Positions 37,265 to 44,800 of a stretch of DNA of 64,000 nt are shown one piece after another. Location: the NCBI RefSeq assembly GCF_038396635.1, contig NZ_CP121687.1:2046001-2110000 (forward strand), read 5' to 3'. Position numbers and translations under genes: made by a program. Within the stretch, counting starts at the first letter, position 1, and the number at the start of each line of letters is the position of its first letter. The notes under the pieces are model-generated. The model saw only the letters and a list, made by a program, of their open reading frames with translations. It was not told where the DNA came from and searched no databases. The DNA comes from Defluviitalea saccharophila. Its GTDB lineage: Bacteria; Bacillota; Clostridia; Lachnospirales; Defluviitaleaceae.

Positions 37265-38506
37265 ATGGAGATTGCTAAAAACCAGGAATTTATAGAAAAA
37301 CATCTAAAGAAGAATATGGTCCTGTCAACTCTGGATGGTGTGTTCTTTGCCTTTGGGTCAGGAATGGTACCCCTGGCTACAACCATCGTATATTTTGTGA
37401 GTTATTATATACAAAATAATATTTTAATTGGACTTTTAACCACTATGTCCACTGTTTTAATCAACCTTCCTCAGATATTTATGGCAAAATACCTGGAATC
37501 AAAGCCCAATGATTTAAAAGTTTTGTGTAGGGTAAGTTTACTGCAGCGATTGCCGTGGTTTTTTATGGGATGTTCCATATTTTTTATAAAGGATTCCAGA
37601 TGGATGATTTTTAGCATATATATCATCTATGGGCTCTATTCCCTGTTTACAGGCTTGTCCAATGTAACCTGGAACGATATGATGGCAAAAATCATTCCTA
37701 TTAGAATAAGGGGCAGATTTTTTGGAATACGAACAGCCATCACCAGCTGCGCAGAATTCTTAGGCTCTCTTCTTTGTGTTTTAATGCTTTCTTTTTTTGT
37801 ATTTCCTTATAATTATGGAGTGGTATTTATCCTGGTTGGTTGTTTTATGATGTTTTCCTACATAGCCCTTATGCAGACAAAAGAGCCGGATTTTGTACGA
37901 AACGCTAAAAGACAGCCCTTTATAGAATATGCTAAGGATTTGCTGATCATCCTAAGAGAAGATAAGAACTTTACCTTTGCAGTTTGTTCCATAGGCCTTG
38001 CCACCCTAGCGAATGCAGCAGCAAATTTTAGAATTGTCTATGCCAAGACTATTTTGCCCATCACCCCGAAAGATGTGGCGTTGCTCACAGCATTATGGCT
38101 TATTAGCAGAAGCATTTTTTCCATAGTTTGGGGAATACTTACCGATAAGAAAGGCTATAAATTCACAATGATGGCAGGACATTTTGTATATTTGATAAGT
38201 TATCTGTGTATGAATTTTATTGGCGGCATGGGTATGCTTTCCTTTATATTTATCCTCCATGGGGCGGGAGAAAGTGTTGTTTTGGCCATTCAGCCAAACT
38301 TTATCATATCCCTTGGAGGAGAAGATAAAAGAGCCACTTATCTTGGACTTGCTGCTATTTTATTTACCCCTCTGTCGGCTTTAGGTCCTGTCCTTATGGG
38401 ACTTCTTATTGATGGTCTAAGTTACCAGGCGGCATTTTTGGGAGCAGGGCTGCTTATGGCAGGAATGATTCTAACCATGTATAAGAAAGTAGACATACTA
38501 AAGTAG
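37265..38506 (+). CDS. Major facilitator superfamily transporter
   Basis: A 413-residue inner-membrane protein with about 10 to 12 hydrophobic spans (for example TTIVYFVSYYIQNNILIGLLTTM, GVVFILVGCFMMFSYIALM, FIFILHGAGESVVLAIQPNFII). The segment TDKKGYKFTMMAGHFVYLISYL matches the MFS loop between helices, and a charged central loop follows helix 6 (MQTKEPDFVRNAKRQPF). The substrate is not evident. The ATG has AGGGGAT upstream. Its last bases overlap a small gene on the other strand. Confidence 0.85.
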   Translation: MEIAKNQEFIEKHLKKNMVLSTLDGVFFAFGSGMVPLATTIVYFVSYYIQNNILIGLLTTMSTVLINLPQIFMAKYLESKPNDLKVLCRVSLLQRLPWFFMGCSIFFIKDSRWMIFSIYIIYGLYSLFTGLSNVTWNDMMAKIIPIRIRGRFFGIRTAITSCAEFLGSLLCVLMLSFFVFPYNYGVVFILVGCFMMFSYIALMQTKEPDFVRNAKRQPFIEYAKDLLIILREDKNFTFAVCSIGLATLANAAANFRIVYAKTILPITPKDVALLTALWLISRSIFSIVWGILTDKKGYKFTMMAGHFVYLISYLCMNFIGGMGMLSFIFILHGAGESVVLAIQPNFIISLGGEDKRATYLGLAAILFTPLSALGPVLMGLLIDGLSYQAAFLGAGLLMAGMILTMYKKVDILK

Positions 38507-38680
38507 GCCCTTTTGTTTTGCTTCTTCTTCCAGCCTGGATACCGTTTGATACAGTTCTTCCGTTGAGTCCGCCTCTATCGTATAGACATGGCCGTTGTTT
38601 AACTGTATGACTGTAAAAAATGGCTTATTCGGAATGCCTTGTGTTGCAATTTCTGCGATTAAATCTTCATAAGGCTTCAT
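38498..38680 (-). CDS. Small conserved-looking protein, 60 residues
   Basis: I do not recognise a family. The protein begins MKPYEDLIAEIATQGIP and reads as a short strand-rich middle (FFTVIQLNNGHVYTIEADS) with a C-terminal helix (TEELYQTVSRLEEEAKQKG). The start at 38680 has a perfect AAAGGAG seven bases upstream, which supports a real gene; an ATG further upstream lacks such a site. Its end overlaps the transporter gene end by nine bases. Confidence 0.6.
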   Translation of the reverse strand: MKPYEDLIAEIATQGIPNKPFFTVIQLNNGHVYTIEADSTEELYQTVSRLEEEAKQKGLL

Positions 38681-38854
38681 AAGAATCTCCTTTCTGGGCT
38701 TATTGATCTTTACTTGCATATTCATCAAATTGTTATTATACTATTATTATAACATTTTCTGATACAATTATAATGTTGTATGAAATACTGTGTTTTTTCA
38801 AATACTAATGTTAATTCAGGGTTTTACAACCCTGCAACCGAAAGGAGAATAATC

Positions 38855-39172
38855 ATGGCAAAACAACTTACAGCCCAGGAATTCCAAACAGAAGTATTGG
38901 ATTCTAAGGAATTGGTATTGGTAGACTTCTTTGCAACCTGGTGCGGACCATGTAAAATGATGGCTCCCGTAATCGACCAGCTTGCAGAAGAAATGGATGG
39001 CAAAGCTAAAATATTCAAAATAGACGTAGACGAAGCAAGAGATTTAGCTGCAAAATACCGTATCATGAGCGTTCCAACACTTATGTTTTTCAAAAACGGA
39101 GAAGTAGTGGACCAAATCATGGGTGCAGTACCCAAGGATCGCTTGGTAGACAAAATCAATGCATTAATCTAA
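38855..39172 (+). CDS. trxA: Thioredoxin
   Basis: A 105-residue thiol-disulfide oxidoreductase with the active site FFATWCGPCKMMAP, the cis-proline region SVPTLMFFKNGE and a C-terminal helix. It reduces cytoplasmic disulfides. The start at 38855 follows AAAGGAG; the frame runs further upstream but without family similarity. It is transcribed alone with its own terminator. Confidence 0.97.
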   Translation: MAKQLTAQEFQTEVLDSKELVLVDFFATWCGPCKMMAPVIDQLAEEMDGKAKIFKIDVDEARDLAAKYRIMSVPTLMFFKNGEVVDQIMGAVPKDRLVDKINALI

Positions 39173-39178
39173 CCTAAG

Positions 39179-39210
39179 AACCTGTCTTCTTTAAGAAGAT
39201 GGGTTTTTAT
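39179..39210 (+). terminator. Terminator after trxA
   Basis: AACC-TG-TCTTCTT can pair with AAGAAGA-TG-GGTT, with a T-rich run after it. Confidence 0.85.
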
Positions 39211-39269
39211 TTTTAGCCTTTAGTTTTTCTGCGAATTATACTATAATCAATTTATGGAGGTGACGGGAT

Positions 39270-39680
39270 ATGGAAGACAAAATGTTTGCGATGATGGAAA
39301 AGATGTACGGAGAGTTTATTAAGAAATTCGATCATATTGACAACAGATTTAATAAACTCGAAGACCGGTTTGATGGTTTAGAAAAAAGAATCGATGGCTT
39401 AGAAGGAAGAATTGATGGGCTAGAAAAAAGAATTGACGGTTTAGAAGAAAGATTTGATAGACTAGAAACACAAGTACTAGAAAATACAAAAGCCATAGAA
39501 GAGAATACAAAAGCCATCAATAGAGTAGAAATAATCCAAGAACAAATGTATAAAGATATTAAACTTATAGCAGAAGTGATATTAACGAACGAAGGAAAAA
39601 ACGAACGAGACCATGACGAAATCAAGAAAGAAGTCAATGAACGGTTTGTTGTAATAGAAGGGGTTTTAAAAACAAAATAA
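39270..39680 (+). CDS. Heptad-repeat coiled-coil protein
   Basis: The 136-residue protein is almost all coiled coil. After an acidic start (MEDKMFAMMEKMYGEFIKKFDHID) comes a run of seven-residue repeats of the type LEKRIDG at about 30-68, then KAIEENTKAINRVE and a charged tail. There is no signal peptide or membrane segment. Similar short repeat proteins are common in Clostridia, and their function is unknown. TGGAGGTGA precedes the ATG. It ends at its own terminator, just before the DUF1659 cassette. Confidence 0.75.
   Translation: MEDKMFAMMEKMYGEFIKKFDHIDNRFNKLEDRFDGLEKRIDGLEGRIDGLEKRIDGLEERFDRLETQVLENTKAIEENTKAINRVEIIQEQMYKDIKLIAEVILTNEGKNERDHDEIKKEVNERFVVIEGVLKTK
39355..39477 (+). repeat. 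21-bp tandem repeat encoding heptads
   Basis: About five imperfect copies of a 21-base unit (GATGGYTTAGAARAAAGAAT) lie in frame, each coding one seven-residue turn. Near-identical bases make copy number change by slippage likely. Confidence 0.7.
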
Positions 39681-39691
39681 AAAATTTTTGT

Positions 39692-39719
39692 GGGCAGGGG
39701 TAAAATCCCTGTCCTTTTT
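39692..39719 (+). terminator. Terminator after the coiled-coil gene
   Basis: GGGCAGGG pairs with CCCTGTCC (one G-T pair) around a seven-base loop, followed by five T. Confidence 0.88.
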
Positions 39720-39772
39720 CTATGTACTAAGTGAAAGCTTTCAAAAAGAAAATCCATAGGAAAGGAGGCAGG

Positions 39773-39970
39773 ATGATGGCAGTTACAGCCAATCTTCTTA
39801 AAACAAAGCTAAAAATCCAATATGAAGAAGGCTCAAAGACTTTCTCCAACTGCAGAGAAGATGTCGAAGACCAAAACATCTATCAGGCAGCAGCCCTTAT
39901 TTCATCTCTGCAGAGTACACCAGCTGAAAAAATCATCAAAATCACCGAATCCGAATTGGCAGACATCTGA
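39773..39970 (+). CDS. DUF1659 family protein
   Basis: A small protein (about 65 residues) of the DUF1659 family, beginning MMAVTANLLKTKLKIQYEEG and ending KIIKITESELADI. AAGGAGG at 39762-39768 supports the tandem ATG codons at 39773 and 39776. Family members are found with DUF2922 and YvrJ proteins in Firmicutes, as here. The function is unknown. Confidence 0.8.
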   Translation: MMAVTANLLKTKLKIQYEEGSKTFSNCREDVEDQNIYQAAALISSLQSTPAEKIIKITESELADI

Positions 39971-39985
39971 TAGTGGAGGTGTAAA

Positions 39986-40003
39986 ATGAGGGGTAGGAAG
40001 TAA
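39986..40003 (+). CDS. Possible five-codon leader peptide
   Basis: ATG AGG GGT AGG AAG TAA follows a strong GGAGGTG at a suitable distance, between the DUF1659 and DUF2922 genes. It may be a translated mini-ORF that couples translation of its neighbours, or chance. Confidence 0.25.
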   Translation: MRGRK

Positions 40004-40047
40004 GAAAGTCCCCTAAGAAGATTATTATAAAGAAAGGAGGCGAAAAG

Positions 40048-40269
40048 ATGGAAAAGAAAACACTCCAAATGGTCTTCGCAACCCAGGGAGGCAGCACCAT
40101 GACCATCTCCGTCAATGACCCTAAAGCAAACCTTACCGAAGAGGAAGTAAGTACTGTCATGGAAGAACTTATCACTTTAGGCGTATTCACTTCCACAAGT
40201 GGAGACCCCATTGCAAAAAAATCAGCCCAAATCATAACCCAAACCACCCAGGAATTTACTCTGGCATAA
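40048..40269 (+). CDS. DUF2922 family protein
   Basis: A 73-residue protein of the DUF2922 family: KKTLQMVFATQGGSTMTISVNDPKANLTEEEV, then a helix and ITQTTQEFTLA. AAAGGAGGCG precedes the ATG. It is the middle member of the DUF1659-DUF2922-YvrJ cassette. The function is unknown. Confidence 0.85.
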   Translation: MEKKTLQMVFATQGGSTMTISVNDPKANLTEEEVSTVMEELITLGVFTSTSGDPIAKKSAQIITQTTQEFTLA

Positions 40270-40275
40270 AAAAAC

Positions 40276-40313
40276 AACGGGACATATTTTAAATTTCTAA
40301 AGTATGTCCCGTT
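40276..40313 (+). terminator. Long hairpin after the DUF2922 gene
   Basis: AACGGGACATATTTTA pairs with TAAAGTATGTCCCGTT (16 pairs, one G-T) around AATTTC. Only a short T run follows, so it could reduce rather than stop transcription into the YvrJ gene. Confidence 0.65.
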
Positions 40314-40376
40314 TCTAAGGTTTGTTCCAACCTCCAACCTCTTCCTTCCAACTTCTATCTAGAAAGGAGTCTTTTT

Positions 40377-40517
40377 ATGGAAGAACTTTTTGCCCAGGTA
40401 GCCAATCTAGGCTTTCCCATCATCGTATCCATCTACCTACTGGTACGAGTAGAAGGAAAACTGGACGAGCTCACCAAGAGCATCCATGAACTCAGCAGTG
40501 CTATAGCCCAAAAATAA
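40377..40517 (+). CDS. YvrJ family small membrane protein
   Basis: A 46-residue protein: MEELFAQVANLGFPIIVSIYLL then RVEGKLDELTKSIHELSSAI. One membrane helix at about 8-24 is followed by a short amphipathic helix, the layout of the YvrJ family. AGAAAGGAG lies seven bases before the ATG. It is the third member of the DUF1659-DUF2922-YvrJ cassette. Confidence 0.85.
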   Translation: MEELFAQVANLGFPIIVSIYLLVRVEGKLDELTKSIHELSSAIAQK

Positions 40518-40628
40518 AAAAGGGGGCATTCCTTGATATTTTTCAAAGGAATGTCCCTAACTAATAGTCTTTATTCCAATCTCGAACTTCTCCCCTCTAA
40601 CCTTCCAAAGGGGTGTGCCCCCTTTTCT
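40518..40628 (+). terminator. Nested hairpins after the YvrJ gene
   Basis: An inner stem (GGGGCATTCCTT with AAGGAATGTCCC, one G-T pair) starts near 40522. An alternative long-range stem pairs AAAAGGGGGCA near 40518 with TGCCCCCTTTT near 40616-40626. The two are mutually exclusive because they share the GGGGGCA arm. Transcription from the left should end here, against the stalk gene coming from the right. Confidence 0.55.
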
Positions 40629-40630
40629 AT

Positions 40631-41374
40631 CTACTCGTTAGAGAGTCTTAAATCTACAAATCCGATATTCGCTTTTGCTCCTTTATTAAATGAGGTTGTT
40701 TTTATTTCAAATTTTACTCCCTTAGCATTAGAAACATCTACTTTCAAATTAATCATTTCCATGTTACTGCGGATAAAAGGACTTTGATAAAGCACTTTTC
40801 CCCCATCATCATAAATCACTAATTGAGTATGGATATCCTGAGAGCTCTTGGTTCCATCAATAAATCCGAATTTGCCAACAATATGTTTATACTTCTTCTG
40901 TAGTTTACCGGATTTATCGATATTATCAAGTTTATAAGAAATGGTACAAGGAGCCATGGAGTCCCTATATTTATCCGGTTGTATGCCTTCGAAATAAAAT
41001 AGCTTTTTATTATTTTCATCTTTTGTAACCAATCTTCCGGCAGCACTCATTTCTTCATAGGCATAACTGCTTATATAAACATCTTCTCTTTCATGGCCGC
41101 TGTCATTAATGTAGATTGTAGCAGTTTTATCATCCCATTTCACCTTCATATCCAATGCCTCGGCAATATAACTCAAGGGCACATAGGTATTTCCTTCATA
41201 TGTAAAAGGCGTAAAAGTTTTAGGAGTCTTATCTGCTCCATTAATGATAATTCGTTTTACGGTATCCACTGCAACTTGTATAGGTTTAAACTGTGCTGCG
41301 TAAGACAAGCTATTACTAAGTACAATACAAGCTAAAAACCCCATAGCAAAGGACTTAAAATTGATTTTTTTCAT
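40631..41374 (-). CDS. Secreted stalk-domain protein with NPCBM-like C-terminus
   Basis: A 247-residue exported protein. A signal peptide (MKKINFKSFAMGFLACIVLSNSLSYA) leads to a stalk (copper amine oxidase N-terminal-like) domain at about 45-105: FTYEGNTYVPLSYIAEALDMKVKWDDKTATIYI. The rest resembles an NPCBM-type carbohydrate-binding beta sandwich (IVGKFGFIDGTKSSQDIHTQLVIYDDGGKVLYQSPF). It probably sits on the cell wall. AAGGAGGATG precedes the ATG. A promoter and a near-match WalR site lie upstream. Confidence 0.8.
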   Translation of the reverse strand: MKKINFKSFAMGFLACIVLSNSLSYAAQFKPIQVAVDTVKRIIINGADKTPKTFTPFTYEGNTYVPLSYIAEALDMKVKWDDKTATIYINDSGHEREDVYISSYAYEEMSAAGRLVTKDENNKKLFYFEGIQPDKYRDSMAPCTISYKLDNIDKSGKLQKKYKHIVGKFGFIDGTKSSQDIHTQLVIYDDGGKVLYQSPFIRSNMEMINLKVDVSNAKGVKFEIKTTSFNKGAKANIGFVDLRLSNE

Positions 41375-41416
41375 AACATCCTCCTTAAATTGCAAATATT
41401 TGCGTTAATTATGAAA

Positions 41417-41445
41417 ATTATAACAAACAAAGGATGCATTTGCAA
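41417..41445 (-). promoter_or_regulatory. Predicted promoter of the leftward stalk gene
   Basis: Read on the minus strand, TTGCAA (41440-41445) and a perfect TATAAT (41417-41422) are separated by 17 bases. Confidence 0.7.
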
Positions 41446-41452
41446 TATGAAT

Positions 41453-41469
41453 ATTACGAACCTGTTACA
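41453..41469 (-). promoter_or_regulatory. WalR-box-like site, one mismatch
   Basis: On the minus strand this reads TGTAAC-AGGTT-CGTAAT, which differs by one base from TGTWAH-N5-TGTWAH. It lies 7 bases upstream of the -35 box of the leftward stalk gene, a usual place for an activator. Confidence 0.45.
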
Positions 41470-41567
41470 AAACCAAAAAACCCTTGCAAAGAAAATAATT
41501 CCATATTATAATAAAATCCGCAGGCATATTTAGCCAGTTTTCGAGTTTGTTACAGCGAGTGGACAAT

Positions 41568-41584
41568 ATTACAGTATTGTTACA
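41568..41584. promoter_or_regulatory. WalR-box-like site upstream of the major stalk gene
   Basis: ATTACA-GTATT-GTTACA is, on the minus strand, TGTAAC-AATAC-TGTAAT, an exact match to the WalR consensus TGTWAH-N5-TGTWAH. It ends 15 bases before the -35 box at 41600. Confidence 0.6.
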
Positions 41585-41599
41585 ACTGTTTCAAATGAG

Positions 41600-41628
41600 T
41601 TGACTGGTAAAAATTGCAGTGTTATAAT
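41600..41628 (+). promoter_or_regulatory. Strong promoter of the major stalk-domain surface protein
   Basis: TTGACT (41600-41605) and a perfect TATAAT (41623-41628) are separated by 17 bases, followed by a leader of about 75 bases. Confidence 0.88.
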
Positions 41629-41707
41629 CTACTTTGTAGAGCAGAGATTAGCAAGATTTGGCAGGTCTCTGAAAAAACAAAACATAAAATAAAAGGGAGG
41701 AAAAGAA

Positions 41708-43888
41708 ATGTTAAAAAGAAAGTTAGCAGCTTTATTAGCTGGAGCTATGGTGCTTACTTCTTTACCAATGGTATCTTTCGCAAGAACAGACAACAATATA
41801 ACTTATGTGCCAACAGTAAAGAAAGATGACACAGAATTTAAACTTGCTGATGCACCAAGATTAATTATTATTGAAAAAGATGTAGATCTTGAAGGTGCAG
41901 TTTTCCGTTTATCTTTTGACGGTGCAGAATGGAAAGGCGGAGAAGTAGCAGGAAATGCAGTTTATACAAAACGTTCTAAGACTATAGTAGAAATCAAATT
42001 ACCAAGCGATCAAGACTATGACCAATTTGAAATTCCATTATTAACAAAAGTTACAGCTGAAGGCGAAGTAAAAGTTACTATTAATCCATTGAACTCCAAA
42101 GTTTCTGCAGGTACATATGTATTTGCAAATGGTGGAAGTGGATCAACAAAAGCATCTATTGCTGATACAGCAGATTTCCCAGATGAATTAAACTTAGAAA
42201 CAATTATCATTGATGAATTAAAGGCTATGTCCATGCCTCGTGGTACTGGTAAAAAGGTTAAATTAACAGCACCAAAAGGCTTTGAATGGGCGGCAACTTC
42301 TGGTAGTTATGTAACATTATCAGGTGCTGGTGCATTTGATGGTGAGATTACTGAAACAGATGAAGATTTCCCAACATACGGAAGAAATAGTGACAAAGAC
42401 TATGAAGTTCTTGAAATTATTTACGATAACACAGCAGGAACAACCAGCACAATCGGTTCTCTTGTTTTAGAAGATCTGAAATTAGTAGCAACTGAAGATG
42501 CAGATCTTGGAGATGTATATGTAGAAATATCTGGTGATGATATTACTACTGAAAAGATTAAAGTTGGTACTTATGTAGAATATGGCGTAAAAATTAAAGT
42601 AGAAGACAAGGAAAGAGAATTAATTTCCGGTCGTTATTACGCTGCTGATGAAAATGACGATTACAAATTGTTAAAATTAACAATTGAAGAAGGCGTTGTT
42701 GATTCATGGTGGACACAAAGAAATACAACAATTAAATTCCCAAAAGGAATTAAAGTTCGTGAAGCAAAAATCCATGAAGATACAGACAATGTTAGTCTTG
42801 TAGACAATGCTGAAGCAGATGGTACTGGTGATGATGCAACATTTAAACTTAACAAAGATAGAGACACTATCACATTAAGCAACTTTACAGTAAATGTAGG
42901 CGAAAAAGCTAAAGTAGTTCTTCAAATTTGGGTATCTATCGAAGCTGATTTCGATGGAGATATCACAGCAGTTGTAGGTGGTCCTGCTCTTCCTGAAGAA
43001 ACAGAAGTAGTATTAGGAAAAGCTCTCAAAGCTGTTAATGCTACATTCAAATCAACTGACTTACAAATCGGATACAAAGAAGTTGCAATAGGTGATTTTG
43101 AAATTACTGAATCTAAAGCTGGCGCATTACAAAAAGGAAAACAACTTATCATTAAGCCTGAAGATATGAAATTCAGTGATGATTTCAAAGTTAAAGTAGA
43201 AGTTACATCTGGTGACCTTCAAATTGGTGATTATGATATCAACAAAGATGGAGAATTAGAAATCGATATTAAACGTGAAAGTAAAGAAGCTTCTACAATT
43301 AAAATCAGCGGTGCAGGTGTATATGTAGACCGTACTGTTGCAGAAGGATCTTATGCTTTAGAAGTATTTGGAGATGCTTTCTTACAAAACGCTGAAGACG
43401 ATGCAAGAGCAATAGATGAAGCTGTAGAAGGATTTAAGACAGATGTTCTTGAATTCAAAGATTTCATCAAAGTTATTACTCCAGCTCCTCACAAAGGAGA
43501 ACAAGGTGGAGCAGCTGTAACAGCTTCCTTCACAGTAGGATCTGCTGAATACACAGTAGGAGATCAAGTAGCAACAGCTGATGCAGCTCCATACATTCAA
43601 GACGGACGCACAATGGTTCCTGTAAAATATGTAGCATATGCATTAGGAATTGACCCACAACAAGTTCAATGGGATCAAGCTTCTAAGACAGTTACAATTT
43701 ACGGAGACAAAGTAGTTAATATTACAATCGGAAGCAAATCAATCGTAGTAGGTGGTACTCCAGTTCCTATGGATACAGCAGCAGTAGTTAAAGATGGAAG
43801 AACATTCGTTCCAATTGCTTTCGCTGCTAGAGCATTAGGAGTTCCTTACAAATTTGATGATGCTACAAAAACAGTTACATTTAACTAA
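41708..43888 (+). CDS. Major secreted surface protein with C-terminal stalk domains
   Basis: A 726-residue exported protein with signal peptide MLKRKLAALLAGAMVLTSLPMVSFA. The body (about 30-600) is acidic and beta-rich, without a family I can name. The last 120 residues form a pair of stalk repeats: ADAAPYIQDGRTMVPVKYVAYALG with VTIYG, and VVKDGRTFVPIAFAARALGVPYKFDDATKTVTF. GGGAGG precedes the ATG. A strong promoter, a leader and a narrow set of codons suggest high expression, as for a surface-layer component. Its C-terminal stalks probably contact the wall or other surface proteins. Confidence 0.82.
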   Translation: MLKRKLAALLAGAMVLTSLPMVSFARTDNNITYVPTVKKDDTEFKLADAPRLIIIEKDVDLEGAVFRLSFDGAEWKGGEVAGNAVYTKRSKTIVEIKLPSDQDYDQFEIPLLTKVTAEGEVKVTINPLNSKVSAGTYVFANGGSGSTKASIADTADFPDELNLETIIIDELKAMSMPRGTGKKVKLTAPKGFEWAATSGSYVTLSGAGAFDGEITETDEDFPTYGRNSDKDYEVLEIIYDNTAGTTSTIGSLVLEDLKLVATEDADLGDVYVEISGDDITTEKIKVGTYVEYGVKIKVEDKERELISGRYYAADENDDYKLLKLTIEEGVVDSWWTQRNTTIKFPKGIKVREAKIHEDTDNVSLVDNAEADGTGDDATFKLNKDRDTITLSNFTVNVGEKAKVVLQIWVSIEADFDGDITAVVGGPALPEETEVVLGKALKAVNATFKSTDLQIGYKEVAIGDFEITESKAGALQKGKQLIIKPEDMKFSDDFKVKVEVTSGDLQIGDYDINKDGELEIDIKRESKEASTIKISGAGVYVDRTVAEGSYALEVFGDAFLQNAEDDARAIDEAVEGFKTDVLEFKDFIKVITPAPHKGEQGGAAVTASFTVGSAEYTVGDQVATADAAPYIQDGRTMVPVKYVAYALGIDPQQVQWDQASKTVTIYGDKVVNITIGSKSIVVGGTPVPMDTAAVVKDGRTFVPIAFAARALGVPYKFDDATKTVTFN

Positions 43889-43906
43889 AATGAACTAGCC
43901 CTATAC

Positions 43907-43936
43907 AAAAGAGGCCCCATATGGGGTCTCTTTTTT
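43907..43936 (+). terminator. Terminator after the major stalk protein gene
   Basis: AAAAGAGGCCCCAT pairs with ATGGGGTCTCTTTT (one G-T pair) with almost no loop, followed by T. Confidence 0.9.
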
Positions 43937-43970
43937 CACATCTAATAAAATTTTAATAAGGAGGATTATT

Positions 43971-44720
43971 ATGTTAAGAAAAAAATTAGGATATATCGTA
44001 TTAGGAACAGTTTTAGGTAGTGTACTGACTCTTTCAACAGGTGCTTTTGCTGAAACATCAAAATTGGTATCGGCTTATCTTGGAAATCATATTCGCTTTG
44101 AATTTAACGGAGAAATAAAGAAAACCTCAGGAGACAAACCGGCTATTATTTATAAAGATTCCGTATATGTTCCTATCCGCTTTATTGCTGAAGGAACAGG
44201 TATGCCGATTAACTGGAATTCCCAGACACAAACAGTAGAAATAAAAACACCCGAACCTGAAGTGATAGAAAAGGTAGTATATGTAGAAGTTCCAAAAGAA
44301 GATAAAGAAGTAAAAGATGAAAAAAAGGAAGATAAAAAAGATTCAAGAGATTATCATACTTTACCAATTTCTAAGTCGTATACTAATATGGAAGTAAAAG
44401 CAATCAATATCTTAAAAGAAGAAAATCAAACAAAGATATTTTTTGAAGTAAAAAACAAAGAATCTTATCCACTTCAATTGATACAAAGTGAAACGATTAT
44501 AGAAGTAGACGGAAAACCCTATAAGATGTCGGATAAACCTACTGTTTATTGGGACACCAACTGGTATAACGACATAAGAAAAGATGAAATATCTGAAGGG
44601 TATATTATTTTTAACGAAATTCCTAAAGATGCAAAAGGAATTCATATAGTACTCAGAATCATGCAAAATGACGGAAGTGGAAAATACAATGAAGTGCCTT
44701 TTGATATTAAAGTTGAATAA
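43971..44720 (+). CDS. Secreted stalk-domain protein
   Basis: A 249-residue exported protein: signal peptide at 1-27 (MLRKKLGYIVLGTVLGSVLTLSTGAFA), one stalk domain at about 38-90 (IIYKDSVYVPIRFIAEGTGMPINWNSQTQTVEI), a Lys/Glu/Asp-rich linker at 93-126, and a beta-rich C-terminal domain (MEVKAINILKEENQTKIFFEVKNKE, EGYIIFNEIPKDAKGIHIVLRI) like the Ig-type domains of secreted DUF4352 proteins. AAGGAGGA precedes the ATG. It lies between the major stalk gene and the TolC-like gene. Confidence 0.78.
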   Translation: MLRKKLGYIVLGTVLGSVLTLSTGAFAETSKLVSAYLGNHIRFEFNGEIKKTSGDKPAIIYKDSVYVPIRFIAEGTGMPINWNSQTQTVEIKTPEPEVIEKVVYVEVPKEDKEVKDEKKEDKKDSRDYHTLPISKSYTNMEVKAINILKEENQTKIFFEVKNKESYPLQLIQSETIIEVDGKPYKMSDKPTVYWDTNWYNDIRKDEISEGYIIFNEIPKDAKGIHIVLRIMQNDGSGKYNEVPFDIKVE

Positions 44721-44800
44721 AAGCTACAAAGCAAGTTAATTATTTATTTTCCTGCTTTGCTTCCCTTTTTAATATATTAAAATAGAAAGGAAAATTAAAC

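Larger units (their letters stand above)
41375..41707. other. Divergent control region of two stalk-domain genes
   Basis: This 333-base region holds a promoter for each divergent gene, two WalR-box-like sites, an isolated GTTACA half site at 41549, and a 5' leader for the right-hand gene (about 41635-41707) in which CAGAGA and TCTCTG can form a hairpin. The layout suggests shared control of both surface proteins. Confidence 0.6.

Noticed and set aside
39355..39477. CRISPR-like array
   Set aside because: The 21-base units are contiguous with no spacers and are in frame coding for coiled-coil heptads.
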